From: a virus
Direction: 5' to 3' (one strand)
Length of the DNA: 64,000 nt
IMG/VR virus record: IMGVR_UViG_3300010339_000002
Coordinates: 1 to 64,000 of that record
This document shows, piece after piece, positions 7,768 through 15,445 of the stretch. A program made the translations under genes and the position numbers. The notes below the pieces were generated by a model. The model ran no database searches. It was given only the letters and a program-made list of their open reading frames with translations, and was not told the origin of the DNA. The first letter of the stretch is position 1; each line of letters starts with the position of its first letter.

Positions 7768-8508
7768 CTACGGCTTTCCGATGTCGCGGTCGTCATTTTC
7801 AACAAGAATGACTTCGGCGTCGATGACTTCCGGCAGTTGCTCCTGCGGCTTGGACATGGTGAGGGCTCTGTCATAGTTCGGCATGCTTTGCCGCAGACGC
7901 TCCAGCCCCAGTTCACGAAGCTCATGGGAAACGACGCCCTCGATCTCAACCAGCGCCGCGCCGACCTTCTTCTCCATGTGCTCATCAAATTGTTCTTCGA
8001 GGAACGGAATGTTTCTCTTGATTTGCATGAGTGCCATCTCGATGTCGTGGAGCACGGCTTTCTGCTCCGTCTTGCCAAGAGGCTTATTGCCCGGCAGATT
8101 GGACTCATTCAGTTTTTTGACGAGTCCGTCCAGCATGCTCGTAGCCTCCGCCATGGTGCGCTTGAGATCGTCTTGGAACTTGCTGGCGAAGTGCTCGGGC
8201 TCGGGGCATTCCTCATACTGCTTGGTCAGGATTTGTCTCAGCGTGCAGGGCGTGCCCATGCCGATGCCGAAGCTGCTCACGAAGCGAGCCCATTGCTCGT
8301 AGCTCATGTCGATGGTGACCAGCCTGCGGTCTGCATAGTGGTGGTCCTCATTGAGGCTCCGCCGCAGATCGGCGGTGCTGATCTCGACGCGGATGAACCC
8401 GTAGTGCTGCGCCTCGGAGCCGAACAAATAAGTCTGTCCGCTCACACGGTTGGCGGTGATCGCGCCGAAGCTCTCGTGCTTTGTGATCTTATCGTCAAAG
8501 TGTGACAT
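7768..8508 (-). CDS. Conserved phage protein of unknown function (246 aa)
   Basis: The N-terminal part (HESFGAITANRVSGQTYLFGS...HYGFIRVEI...MSYEQWARFVSS...GTPCTLRQI) matches a hypothetical protein I recall from many unrelated phages. The C-terminal half is long and helical. The start at 8508 follows AAGGAAG. No catalytic residues are recognised. Confidence 0.7.
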   Translation of the reverse strand: MSHFDDKITKHESFGAITANRVSGQTYLFGSEAQHYGFIRVEISTADLRRSLNEDHHYADRRLVTIDMSYEQWARFVSSFGIGMGTPCTLRQILTKQYEECPEPEHFASKFQDDLKRTMAEATSMLDGLVKKLNESNLPGNKPLGKTEQKAVLHDIEMALMQIKRNIPFLEEQFDEHMEKKVGAALVEIEGVVSHELRELGLERLRQSMPNYDRALTMSKPQEQLPEVIDAEVILVENDDRDIGKP

Positions 8509-8665
8509 CTGGTTTTCTTCCTTTCCTATCCCACTCTTTACAGTATGGGCACCACTCACCCTTTTTGTGAACATTGTTCATGCACCTTGCGGGTGCGAAT
8601 CTTAGGCTGGCACATCGTTGCCGCCTCGGTGTTCGGCGACCGTGATTCAGTCGCAGTTTGCTCAT
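8495..8665 (-). CDS. Small basic zinc-knuckle protein (56 aa)
   Basis: This short frame fills the 150-base interval between its neighbours. It starts with an ATGA overlap with the upstream gene behind AGGAAA. It encodes a basic protein with C..C near residue 18-28 and a WCPYC motif near residue 39. It overlaps the next start by 14 nt. The arrangement and the cysteines support it; the function is unknown. Confidence 0.5.
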   Translation of the reverse strand: MSKLRLNHGRRTPRRQRCASLRFAPARCMNNVHKKGEWCPYCKEWDRKGRKPDVTL

Positions 8666-8895
8666 TTTCCTAGTTCCGTCCGAGCATGCCCGATGTCATG
8701 GAAACCAAGTGCCTGAATCTCCTGATTGTAGCGATCCTGCTCACGTTGGGCTTCCCGCAGAAAATTCTCATTCCAGTCAAGACTGGCGCAGAGCTTTCTC
8801 AATTCATCCTCCATGATCTCAATGAGGCGGCGGTTTGTCATCGCTTGAGTCACGATGGTTTGAACCTGCGCTTTGTTTTGGTCGTTTAGAACCAT
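8662..8895 (-). CDS. Coiled-coil hypothetical protein (77 aa), leaderless
   Basis: This is an almost entirely helical charged protein. Its ATG lies exactly 6 nt after the TATACT box at 8902-8907, with no room for a ribosome site. Confidence 0.65.
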   Translation of the reverse strand: MVLNDQNKAQVQTIVTQAMTNRRLIEIMEDELRKLCASLDWNENFLREAQREQDRYNQEIQALGFHDIGHARTELGK

Positions 8896-8901
8896 GCCCT
8901 T

Positions 8902-8931
8902 AGTATACAGGGGGTGGGGGGATTTTAGCTA
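8902..8931 (-). promoter_or_regulatory. Phage promoter of the TAG-CTAAAATC / TATACT family
   Basis: TAGCTAAAATCCCCC (starting with the stop codon of the upstream gene, 8929-8931) is followed by a C-rich spacer and TGTATACTA. The distance from TAG to the end of TATACT is 30 nt, as in most other copies. Confidence 0.75.
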
Positions 8932-9285
8932 CCACCACGACATCGGATGGAATTTCAGGGCAAAGCGGCATCGGGCGCACACAACTTCTTGGATGGTGAG
9001 ACCAACACCGTAATCGTCACCGGGTTCGGGGAACCAATACTTTTCGGCTTTGACTTGGCAGGTCGGACACATGAACCACAAGGGGTTAACGAACTGTAGA
9101 TTGTGGTAGCGCCAACAGGTTGAGCAGGTCAGCGCATGGTACAGGCGCTTGAGGCGGGCGTAGAGCCGAACATTGCAAGCATCGCATTCAAGTTTGGGAG
9201 CGGGTTTGTTTTCGCTCTGACTCTTAGCATAAATTATCTTGGCTAGTTCGTCTGTAAGAATCCCATTGCAATGAGAGCAATTCAT
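8929..9285 (-). CDS. Multi-zinc-knuckle protein (118 aa)
   Basis: Five CxxC pairs (CSHC, CDAC, CSTC, CPTC, CARC) are spread along the chain, enough for two zinc ribbons. The start at 9285 shares its A with the upstream stop (TGATG). Its TAG stop is the first element of the promoter at 8902-8931. Confidence 0.6.
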   Translation of the reverse strand: MNCSHCNGILTDELAKIIYAKSQSENKPAPKLECDACNVRLYARLKRLYHALTCSTCWRYHNLQFVNPLWFMCPTCQVKAEKYWFPEPGDDYGVGLTIQEVVCARCRFALKFHPMSWW

Positions 9286-9659
9286 CAGCGTCCCCACTCC
9301 GGGTGATCGTCCAACGCACCGGCTGCAATTTCGTCAATTTCCCATGATGCCAGCTTGCGCCCCCGCCTATAGATTTCCTTCGAGGACAAGGATGTTGTCG
9401 GCAGGTTGCCGTGCCCCGTCAATGCCCACCCCTTCAATCCGGCTCCGTACTCGGAAAGCGGCACCCACCAATCTTCACCTGTGCCTACGCGGGGGCGTTT
9501 TTCTTGTCCCCACTTAATCACAGCATCCAAAAATCCGGTCGGCGGGGGCTGCTCGTGGGGCTTGTCTAGTTTCATGATGTGCTTATACGTCTGCGGCGGC
9601 CACAGTTTGGGGTCTGTGTCGATACGAACTCTTTCACCGATGGATAAGTCGAGGGGCAT
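9285..9659 (-). CDS. Hypothetical protein (124 aa)
   Basis: This soluble, Pro- and Trp-containing protein begins with a short beta-like segment (IGERVRIDTDP). No motif is recognised. It sits between two genes of the same transcript. Confidence 0.55.
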   Translation of the reverse strand: MPLDLSIGERVRIDTDPKLWPPQTYKHIMKLDKPHEQPPPTGFLDAVIKWGQEKRPRVGTGEDWWVPLSEYGAGLKGWALTGHGNLPTTSLSSKEIYRRGRKLASWEIDEIAAGALDDHPEWGR

Positions 9660-9661
9660 TC

Positions 9662-9928
9662 TTATTTTGACTTCTCAATAGCTGCAAGCTTGCGACTGGC
9701 GACGGGAGACAATTCGTAAACACCGTGATACAGTTTACCACGGATGATGGCGTCGGGAGTCTTGACGTAACCGATTTTGGTCATGAACTCGTCGGAGACG
9801 TTGATCGAGTTTGCATTTGCAGCGTAGGGAAGCAGGGTTTTTTCGAGTTTGGCGGCACGCTTCTTGTTCTTCGTGCTGACGAATTCGGCTGCAAGCTTCT
9901 TGAACTGGCTGGCGGTGATGGTTTTCAT
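9662..9928 (-). CDS. Basic hypothetical protein (88 aa), leaderless
   Basis: This is a Lys- and Ala-rich protein with a helical N-terminus. The ATG is exactly 6 nt after TATACT (9935-9940). It could bind nucleic acid, but this is only suggested by charge. Confidence 0.6.
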   Translation of the reverse strand: MKTITASQFKKLAAEFVSTKNKKRAAKLEKTLLPYAANANSINVSDEFMTKIGYVKTPDAIIRGKLYHGVYELSPVASRKLAAIEKSK

Positions 9929-9934
9929 ATCTAT

Positions 9935-9964
9935 AGTATACAGCGGTAAGGGGGATTTTGGCTA
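9935..9964 (-). promoter_or_regulatory. Phage promoter of the TAG-CCAAAATC / TATACT family
   Basis: TAGCCAAAATCCCCC begins at 9964, and TGTATACTA ends at 9935. It starts a leaderless transcript. Between it and the upstream gene (9965-10026) there is AT-rich DNA with a loose ACGACT/AGTCGT inverted repeat and no gene. Confidence 0.75.
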
Positions 9965-10026
9965 GTTATCTTACCCCGGTAACTCACTCATTTTTAACGA
10001 CTTAAAAAATAGTTTGTAGTCGTAAG

Positions 10027-10536
10027 TCAACAATTTGGAGCCGTTTCCTGCGTTGATATGAATTCCGGGGTGTACGAGTAGTCCCTGCCGTCGAAAGTGC
10101 CCCAGAACCGCTTAGAATCGCCTAGAAGGGGCTTCCAGCACGTGTCGAACCAACAGTTCTCCGGAGCCTCGGCGAACAACGGTGCCATCTGCTTGTGGGT
10201 GAAGCCAGCGAGGCCGCAGCCCACGGCTGAAATTTGAAAATTTTCCTCCGGGTGTTGCACTGCATACGTGATGAAGCCCGTCACATATCCGGCAACCTTT
10301 TCCAAGGGTAGAGTCTTGATGTTACGATCCTTAGTCGGGATCGCATAGGAGTTGCCTTGTCGCCCGACTCCCCGACCATAAACGGCACCACGATATTTTT
10401 GGGCGTACAAGGCGGCTCCAGCACCATGACGACCCGCGGTGTTGCTACCGAAAACCATCACAAATTTTACTTCTTCCCGTATAGATACCCCGTCCTTTGA
10501 GGGCCGCTCGATCCCAGACTTCGATTCTGATGTCAT
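10027..10536 (-). CDS. Macro-domain-like protein (A1S_2505-type)
   Basis: The core VFGSNTAGRHGAGAALYAQKY, GNSYAIPTKD and ISAVGCGLAGF matches the macro-like domain found in many phages and bacteria. Macro domains bind ADP-ribose derivatives, so it may counter ADP-ribosylation or NAD-based defence (inference). Two starts are possible: 10536 has AGGAGA at good spacing but overlaps the endonuclease gene by 92 nt, while 10458 (MVFGS) matches the usual family start. The endonuclease appears to have inserted into the 5' end of this gene. Confidence 0.7.
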   Translation of the reverse strand: MTSESKSGIERPSKDGVSIREEVKFVMVFGSNTAGRHGAGAALYAQKYRGAVYGRGVGRQGNSYAIPTKDRNIKTLPLEKVAGYVTGFITYAVQHPEENFQISAVGCGLAGFTHKQMAPLFAEAPENCWFDTCWKPLLGDSKRFWGTFDGRDYSYTPEFISTQETAPNC

Positions 10537-11290
10537 GCTGTCTCCTAAACGCTTCGTATTTTGCTAGGTACTCAGGTCGCCATAATCCCTTGACTTCTAT
10601 GAATTCATTTGATGCTGGAAGCCAGAAATCCGTTCGATATGTAGACTGCTTGCTTTTCCCCAGCCACTCATACTGCACAGGAAACGTATGGGATTCATAT
10701 TGCCAATCAATTCCTCGTTGATCAAAATACTTCGCAACTCGGGCTTCCCATGTACTACGAAAACAAATCCGTGATCCGTCTTTCCGTGTATACCAAACCT
10801 TGAAAGCATGTCCCGGAGATTTTCCGTAGGCTGGGCTGTCTTTTCCTCGCCGTAGGGATTCTGGTTTGTGCTTCTTCCCGTAAAACGGGTTTCCCCGCCC
10901 GCTGAACCTGCGGCTAAAATCGAGTCGTAATTTTTCCGAGAAAACAGCGGGTTTACGATTCCGTCTGATTTTTGCTCGTGTAGCTGCTGTGTGTTTCTTG
11001 CCGAGTCGAGGATGCCCGTACTCAGCCCAATTTTGTTTGATCTTTTGCATCCTAATGCCGATGTTAACCTTTGCATTTTTGCGATTGGAACACAGCAAAC
11101 AGAGAGTGTTAAGCTCAGCCAATTGAAGCTTCTTGTCCCTAACCAATCCGCATTCTGTGCATCTGCACACAACAATTCGCCAACTGTTGGGCTTAAACCA
11201 GCGTGGATCATATCCGAATTTTGCGACAGTTGCATCAATATCCACCCAAGGCTTAAGTTCTCGCGGCTCTTTCAGCAATTGCAGTTTCAT
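10445..11290 (-). CDS. Homing endonuclease with NUMOD3 motifs and PD-(D/E)xK nuclease domain
   Basis: This 281-aa protein has an N-terminal zinc region (VCRCTECG...CLLC), GKKHTAATRAKI and NPFYGKKHKPES repeats (NUMOD3-type DNA-binding segments, residues ~105-165), and a C-terminal nuclease. The likely nuclease core is YRTDFWLP..NEFIEVKGLW, the D...E-x-K signature of the PD-(D/E)xK superfamily. The start at 11290 follows AGGAGC. It lies across the 5' end of the macro-domain gene, as expected of a free-standing homing endonuclease. Confidence 0.75.
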   Translation of the reverse strand: MKLQLLKEPRELKPWVDIDATVAKFGYDPRWFKPNSWRIVVCRCTECGLVRDKKLQLAELNTLCLLCSNRKNAKVNIGIRMQKIKQNWAEYGHPRLGKKHTAATRAKIRRNRKPAVFSEKLRLDFSRRFSGRGNPFYGKKHKPESLRRGKDSPAYGKSPGHAFKVWYTRKDGSRICFRSTWEARVAKYFDQRGIDWQYESHTFPVQYEWLGKSKQSTYRTDFWLPASNEFIEVKGLWRPEYLAKYEAFRRQHDIRIEVWDRAALKGRGIYTGRSKICDGFR

Positions 11291-11348
11291 CGGCAGTGCT
11301 CCTGCTGATGAAACCGGAAGTCGGTTTAGAGCCAAACATAAAGATCAT
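11253..11348 (-). pseudogene. Possible displaced 5' end of the macro-domain gene (31 codons)
   Basis: A short frame starts with an ATGA overlap on the upstream stop and begins MIFMFGS, the usual start of the macro family. It then runs out of homology and overlaps the endonuclease start. I read it as the original start of the macro gene, left upstream when the endonuclease inserted. The similarity is only about six residues, so it could be chance. Confidence 0.35.
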
Positions 11349-11560
11349 CGTTTGCTCAATTCCCGGCTTCTGCGACGTTGTTCCGCACCGCGAGCCGATA
11401 TATCCACATCAAAGGCAATCCCCAGTTGCAATTGATTCGCGTGGAAATAATCGCCAATAGCTTCTTTTATCGTTCTCCCGCGACCTACCGCTGGTGAACC
11501 AGAACGCGAAGTATTGTCCACCACGAAATGACTGCCTGCCTTGCTTATCGTCAGCGTCAT
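11345..11560 (-). CDS. Small HicB-like-fold protein (71 aa)
   Basis: The pattern GRGRTIKEAIGDYFHANQLQLGI after a short beta hairpin resembles the HicB/DUF1902 partial RNase-H-like fold. No HicA toxin partner is seen. The start at 11560 overlaps the upstream stop by ATGA and has GGGAGTGG upstream. Confidence 0.5.
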   Translation of the reverse strand: MTLTISKAGSHFVVDNTSRSGSPAVGRGRTIKEAIGDYFHANQLQLGIAFDVDISARGAEQRRRSRELSKR

Positions 11561-11874
11561 TTCCACTCCCTGACAGCATTTGCTATGTCGCTCGGATAAA
11601 CCATGTGCGAGTACCGAAGGTGGTGCATGTCGCAATCGCATCTCCAGCACTGGCAGCCGTCTTCCCGCTGGAATTCATCCGTGCCCTGAGTCCACCGGGT
11701 CGCCAGCCAAGCTTTTTTGTCCATGCCCTTGAGCGTCCAATTGCCGAAGACTTTCCTCTTGCCGCTCAGCGTGCGAACGACCGTGTTTTGGTCGCCGACC
11801 CGGAAGAAGTAAATCTTCTCGTCCACGACAAGCCTGCGGAACCCCGAAGGAAATCCCCGTCTTTTACCCCCCAT
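11557..11874 (-). CDS. Hypothetical protein with Cys cluster (105 aa)
   Basis: A CQCWRCDC.MHH segment near residue 75 may bind metal. The N-terminus is basic. GGAAAG precedes the ATG, and it overlaps the upstream gene by 11 nt. The function is unknown. Confidence 0.55.
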   Translation of the reverse strand: MGGKRRGFPSGFRRLVVDEKIYFFRVGDQNTVVRTLSGKRKVFGNWTLKGMDKKAWLATRWTQGTDEFQREDGCQCWRCDCDMHHLRYSHMVYPSDIANAVREWK

Positions 11875-12166
11875 TTTGCTTTCTTTCCTCCAGCCCGCTG
11901 ATCACGGTCGTGAGTATTTCCGTCGCTGAAGTGTAATCCAAGTTCGGCCCCACATGCTCCCGCAGATGCTTGAGGCAGGCAACCGCCGCATTGTCAACGA
12001 CGGAATCCAGCTTTGCCCTTATCGTAAGCTTCGCAAGGGCGTTCTGGGCCAGCCACAACTTATAGCCCTCTTCGCTCTCGTCGTCCCCGCCCGAATAGGG
12101 AAACTTCTTCAGGTCTTCGTCCATCTGATCGACAAGCTGCTGCATGCATTCGTGTAGCTCGCTCAT
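11864..12166 (-). CDS. Helical hypothetical protein (100 aa)
   Basis: This is an acidic helical protein. The start at 12166 has GGAGGGAGA immediately upstream and overlaps the previous stop by ATGA. The open frame to 12289 lacks such support. Confidence 0.6.
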   Translation of the reverse strand: MSELHECMQQLVDQMDEDLKKFPYSGGDDESEEGYKLWLAQNALAKLTIRAKLDSVVDNAAVACLKHLREHVGPNLDYTSATEILTTVISGLEERKQNGG

Positions 12167-12495
12167 TCTCCCTCCGGCAGGTTTATGAGTGCGTTCTCCC
12201 AGATCGATGTGTTTAATTTCAAAAGAGTCGTCAAGAAGAGCGCATCCAGTTCCTTCTTGGTGACCGAGGATAGGTTGAACGGAACGCATGTGACGGTGAA
12301 GCGGACTCCTTCGCCCATGGACAGGTCGAACTTCCAGTGGTTCTCGGTCTGTACGAATCGGCCGTCCCGTTCCTCATGATGACGCCACAGGATGGAGTCG
12401 TTCTTCTCCCCGTGCCGATCCCCGGCTTGAATGCTGGGAAAAAACTTGGATAATGCGCGAATCCTGTACTCAGCGTACAGTTTTGTCATTGACAT
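12163..12495 (-). CDS. Hypothetical protein (110 aa)
   Basis: This mixed alpha/beta protein starts MSMTKLYAEYRIRAL behind GGAGGA. It overlaps the upstream gene by 26 nt. No motif is recognised. Confidence 0.55.
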   Translation of the reverse strand: MSMTKLYAEYRIRALSKFFPSIQAGDRHGEKNDSILWRHHEERDGRFVQTENHWKFDLSMGEGVRFTVTCVPFNLSSVTKKELDALFLTTLLKLNTSIWENALINLPEGE

Positions 12496-13294
12496 CGGCA
12501 GGATTTCCTCCGTCGTTAGCCCATCTGTCGGCGTCGTCCACTGGTTCTGGTTCGACTTCAGGAATGATAATCGGGCCGCGGTCGGAGGCCCATTCCTGCA
12601 ATTCCTCCAGCGTGTAGAATCCCCACTTGTTTCTGTTTTGGTCATACGGATTCAGCGAGTATAGGACACTGCCGTCTTCCTGACGCCGGGGAGACAGGCC
12701 GAAATAGCGTTTGCCCTTTTCTTTCAAGAGCGCCTCGATCCCCGACTTTTCCATCTCCTCAAGCAAATCGTGCCGATCCTTGTCGGCATCATACCATCCG
12801 TCCCGGATGGATTGGGGAATCCGGTCAGCGATAAGGAGACACAAGCCGGGATTCTCAATGCCCATACCCTTAACGAAGGTGATGACTCCGTTCTTTTTCT
12901 GGAATTCGCCGTAGAGTTCCCAGATGAATTTCTTTTCCGCGGGGTCGTCCGATACAACGCCAAAGCTGGCTTCGTCCCATGCTGCCCGCAGGCTTGTTCG
13001 GTCTATTTTCCTTTTTCTGAGTTCATCGGCATACTCCAGCATCAAATCGCCGTAACACAAGTAATAGAGTCCGTATGTTTGGTCAGGAGTGAAGTCGAAT
13101 TCTTTAAGCCCCGGCGGCACCCGGCGAATGATGCGGCGGTCGATGCCGAATACCGTGGGTTCGCGGTTCAGGTCAAAGGCATTCGCAAGGCCAGCGATGC
13201 CCCATTCGTGCTCCGAACAGAAGTCGGAACCCAAACCGACGCCGAAGGTCGCTGAATCCAGCACCACTAGTTTTGGGCTTTGTCCCCGGATCAT
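12470..13294 (-). CDS. Conserved hypothetical protein (274 aa)
   Basis: This soluble protein has an ordered N-terminal half (HEWGIAGLANAF, FGIDRRIIRRVPPG) and a helical middle, and a Pro/Asp-rich tail from ~245. I do not recognise the family and see no obvious active site. It overlaps the next gene upstream by ATGA. Confidence 0.6.
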   Translation of the reverse strand: MIRGQSPKLVVLDSATFGVGLGSDFCSEHEWGIAGLANAFDLNREPTVFGIDRRIIRRVPPGLKEFDFTPDQTYGLYYLCYGDLMLEYADELRKRKIDRTSLRAAWDEASFGVVSDDPAEKKFIWELYGEFQKKNGVITFVKGMGIENPGLCLLIADRIPQSIRDGWYDADKDRHDLLEEMEKSGIEALLKEKGKRYFGLSPRRQEDGSVLYSLNPYDQNRNKWGFYTLEELQEWASDRGPIIIPEVEPEPVDDADRWANDGGNPADVNDKTVR

Positions 13295-13560
13295 TGGACC
13301 TTTCCTTCCCTGCTTTCCATCAGCATCACGATGTCCACGATGAGCGCCGTGCGTTCAACAGGGAATCCGAGGCGCTTTTGCAGCTTCTCCAAATCCCTCT
13401 TGTCCAGACCGAAGTCGCTGAGGCGGCTCTCGTCGGTCACCAGCAGGGGCTTGATCCTCGTCGCCTTCTCAAACTGTTCAAGGAAACGGTCCAGCACCAT
13501 CTGGCGGGCGTCCAGTTGTTGCGTCGGTGCCATCTCTATCCGGAGTTTCTTCTCGGTCAT
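13291..13560 (-). CDS. Helical hypothetical protein (89 aa)
   Basis: This amphipathic protein has a two-helix centre (DARQMVLDRFLEQFEKATRIK). The start is at 13560, an ATGA overlap; an ATG 12 nt upstream is also possible. No function is recognised. Confidence 0.55.
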   Translation of the reverse strand: MTEKKLRIEMAPTQQLDARQMVLDRFLEQFEKATRIKPLLVTDESRLSDFGLDKRDLEKLQKRLGFPVERTALIVDIVMLMESREGKVQ

Positions 13561-13853
13561 GATTCGTACCACACGGGAAGGCCCCGGTCCTTTAAGATAC
13601 TGTTGATGATAACCCGGTAGCTGTTGTTGATAAGCTGCGTGCCAAGAATCGCCTGCAAATGCTCGGTGTCACAGTCTATAAGGCGCTTCCACCTGAGCGG
13701 GTGCTCGGGGCACGTACCGTTGCAATGTTCGGTTCCGCCCTTGCCATAAGTTCCCCACATGGCAGCCTGTTTAGCGGTTTCAAGGCCGGTAATGCCAACA
13801 ACGAATTGAGTTTCCTCGCCGTACCGTCTAACGGATGTGTCAATGAAATTCAT
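13557..13853 (-). CDS. Hypothetical protein (98 aa)
   Basis: This soluble protein has EHCNGTCPEH near the centre, a possible metal site. The start at 13853 overlaps the previous stop as TAATG. Confidence 0.55.
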   Translation of the reverse strand: MNFIDTSVRRYGEETQFVVGITGLETAKQAAMWGTYGKGGTEHCNGTCPEHPLRWKRLIDCDTEHLQAILGTQLINNSYRVIINSILKDRGLPVWYES

Positions 13854-14197
13854 TATGCGCTTTTCCAAGGACGGAGCTTGTTGCCCTTCCGCCTCTTCCG
13901 GAGCACCCAAAACCAAAAGATACGCAGAAACTTCGCGAATGTCAAGCTATGGGTATTTCCCACATGCCAACCACGACAGTACCAGCACTGGTAGGCGTCC
14001 ATGTCCCGCCCCCACTTGATGGTTAGGTCGAGCGCCGCCCGTGCGGCGGACTGTTGGCTCCGGTAGTCGATCTTCGGCTTCCGCACGCCGTCCCGCTCGT
14101 AGACGCACGAGTTGTCGCGGCCGCACAGACCGCTGACAATGGTGTGCAGCCAACGCTGGGGTAATGACTTGGACGTGACTATGATTCGCTTGATCAC
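13853..14197 (-). CDS. Basic protein with C-terminal membrane-like segment (114 aa)
   Basis: A GTG start at 14197 overlaps the previous stop as GTGA. The protein has a CWYCRGWHVG metal-like motif near residue 73 and an aromatic hydrophobic stretch (FLRIFWFWVL), then a very basic tail. The longer frame to 14233 has no ribosome site. Confidence 0.5.
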   Translation of the reverse strand: MIKRIIVTSKSLPQRWLHTIVSGLCGRDNSCVYERDGVRKPKIDYRSQQSAARAALDLTIKWGRDMDAYQCWYCRGWHVGNTHSLTFAKFLRIFWFWVLRKRRKGNKLRPWKSA

Positions 14198-14316
14198 GGT
14201 CTCACCGCCGTGTGCAGCAGGTGGCGGCACCACAAGATAAAGCCAACCGCCGAGAGGACGAAGACAACCGCCCCGGCTGCGATGACTTTCATCTCACTGC
14301 CTTGGAAGCTTTTCAT
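14194..14316 (-). CDS. Single-helix membrane peptide (40 aa)
   Basis: The peptide has a transmembrane helix (VIAAGAVVFVLSAVGFILW) and a short basic tail. AAAGG precedes the ATG at 14316, and the stop overlaps the next GTG. An internal ATG at 14292 also has GTGAG upstream. Confidence 0.55.
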   Translation of the reverse strand: MKSFQGSEMKVIAAGAVVFVLSAVGFILWCRHLLHTAVRP

Positions 14317-14323
14317 ACTGCCT

Positions 14324-14500
14324 TTAGCTGTAGCGTAGCTTGCCTATCAGCTTCAATCCGCCCCAAACCAGCAGGAGGAATACCACGATCAGAACCGGGA
14401 GGGCGGGTGCCCAAAAGACGAACCATGCGAACTTGACGCAGGTCCAAGCGAACGCAACGGAACAAATGAGAAGCCAAAGTATTTCCAGAACAATTTTCAC
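14324..14500 (-). CDS. Membrane protein, two helices (58 aa)
   Basis: The GTG start at 14500 overlaps the preceding stop as GTGA, behind GGAGGGG. Two hydrophobic segments fill the protein (IVLEILWLLICSVAFAW; VLIVVFLLLVWGG). It follows the pattern of paired small membrane genes in this region and could be holin- or spanin-like, but there is no lysis gene nearby. Confidence 0.55.
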   Translation of the reverse strand: MKIVLEILWLLICSVAFAWTCVKFAWFVFWAPALPVLIVVFLLLVWGGLKLIGKLRYS

Positions 14501-14739
14501 GAGCCCCTCCGGTCGCCGATGCGACGGTCCTTACGCTTGCTGGAGTTGATGTCATGCCGGATAACCGAAACGGTCCGCGCCATCTGCATGCTTACCGCCT
14601 GCACCACGGCTGCGGTGTAGCGGTTCCTGTTCTTCCTCACGTCCGCCTCGATGTTCGAGAGCGTGACGATGTGGTCTGTTTTGCGCCGGGAAAACGGAAA
14701 CTTCTTGGCTTCCTCGGGGTCATTCCCCAAATAGATCAT
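14497..14739 (-). CDS. Basic hypothetical protein (80 aa)
   Basis: This helical protein ends in a very basic segment (SSKRKDRRIGDRRGS). Its ATG overlaps the stop of a 12-codon upstream ORF. It is the first full gene of the transcript from 14781. Confidence 0.6.
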   Translation of the reverse strand: MIYLGNDPEEAKKFPFSRRKTDHIVTLSNIEADVRKNRNRYTAAVVQAVSMQMARTVSVIRHDINSSKRKDRRIGDRRGS

Positions 14740-14774
14740 TTGCTTTTCCTAAGGATGGCTGTTGGTTTAACCAT
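14736..14774 (-). CDS. 12-codon leaderless upstream ORF
   Basis: The ATG at 14774 lies exactly 6 nt after TATACT (14781-14786), and the stop overlaps the next gene by ATGA. It may serve only to load ribosomes onto the following gene. Its reality rests on the 6-nt spacing seen at other leaderless genes. Confidence 0.45.
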   Translation of the reverse strand: MVKPTAILRKSK

Positions 14775-14780
14775 ACCCCT

Positions 14781-14810
14781 AGTATACAGCAATAAGGGAG
14801 ATTTTAGCTA
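14781..14810 (-). promoter_or_regulatory. Phage promoter of the TAG-CTAAAATC / TATACT family
   Basis: TAGCTAAAATCTCCC begins at 14810 and TGTATACTAG ends at 14781. Here the TAG is not a gene stop, because the next gene upstream is on the plus strand. So the TAG is part of the element itself. Confidence 0.75.
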
Positions 14811-14870
14811 CCCCAAGGGCTTGATTCCGGGCGATTTCCATGCTATTAGTTTCCATTAGGGGTGTTTCCC

Positions 14871-15179
14871 ATGGTCAAATACAAGATCACCGTCTCGAAA
14901 GACCTCGAAATGGTGACGGTCCACTACGATCTCAAAGTTCCCGTAGGCGGCAACGAGCTTATCGCCGACTTCTCCGTCTTTGTGGACGGGAAAAACGTCA
15001 TAGGGGAAAAAGCATCCGGCAACACCAAGTTCTTCGGGACGGCATTCGCCAAGCTGAAGGACGAGACCAAAGACTGCCCCGTGAATTTCTCCATCACGAG
15101 CAATACGGACTTCTCGGCGAGCGGCAGCGATACGCTTCGCGGCGGCCATCCGTTTGACGACGCTGGTTTCTCGAATTAA
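14871..15179 (+). CDS. Plus-strand hypothetical protein (102 aa)
   Basis: This is one of very few plus-strand genes in the accessory block. AGGGG lies 8 nt before ATG 14871. The sequence is beta-rich and soluble (KYKITVSKDLEMVTVHYDLKV). It converges on the next minus-strand gene with a 4-nt overlap of stops. No family is recognised. Confidence 0.6.
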   Translation: MVKYKITVSKDLEMVTVHYDLKVPVGGNELIADFSVFVDGKNVIGEKASGNTKFFGTAFAKLKDETKDCPVNFSITSNTDFSASGSDTLRGGHPFDDAGFSN

Positions 15180-15445
15180 CGTTCCATTATCCGCATGTAC
15201 CGCCATAAGTGGCTTACATCGCATTGTCCGATGCGAATCAGATTTTCCTTGATTTTATAGGCGTAGGAAACCCGAGCCACATCCCAATAAACGGGCCGGA
15301 AAGAATACGCCTCATGTCCGCTCTTTTTTATTATAATCTTGAGCCCGAGCGTACGAAGCTCCCCGAGAAACTCGCTGAACTCCTCTTGAGTCCTAAGCGT
15401 GCGGAGATTTTGCTGCATGAGTTCCGGCATGTTCACTCTACTCAT
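15176..15445 (-). CDS. Hypothetical protein (89 aa)
   Basis: This basic helical protein (NLRTLRTQEEFSEFLGELRTLG) overlaps the upstream gene by 8 nt. It resembles small phage proteins without known function. Confidence 0.55.
   Translation of the reverse strand: MSRVNMPELMQQNLRTLRTQEEFSEFLGELRTLGLKIIIKKSGHEAYSFRPVYWDVARVSYAYKIKENLIRIGQCDVSHLWRYMRIMER

Noticed and set aside
8525-8565. TTCACA-18-CATACT promoter upstream of 7768-8508
   Set aside because: It lies inside a short zinc-knuckle gene that fits the ATGA tiling, and both hexamers are weak.
10445-11335. Group I intron or intein carrying the homing endonuclease
   Set aside because: Only some 40 nt lie outside the endonuclease frame, too few for an intron core, and no intein splice motifs are present in the macro frame.
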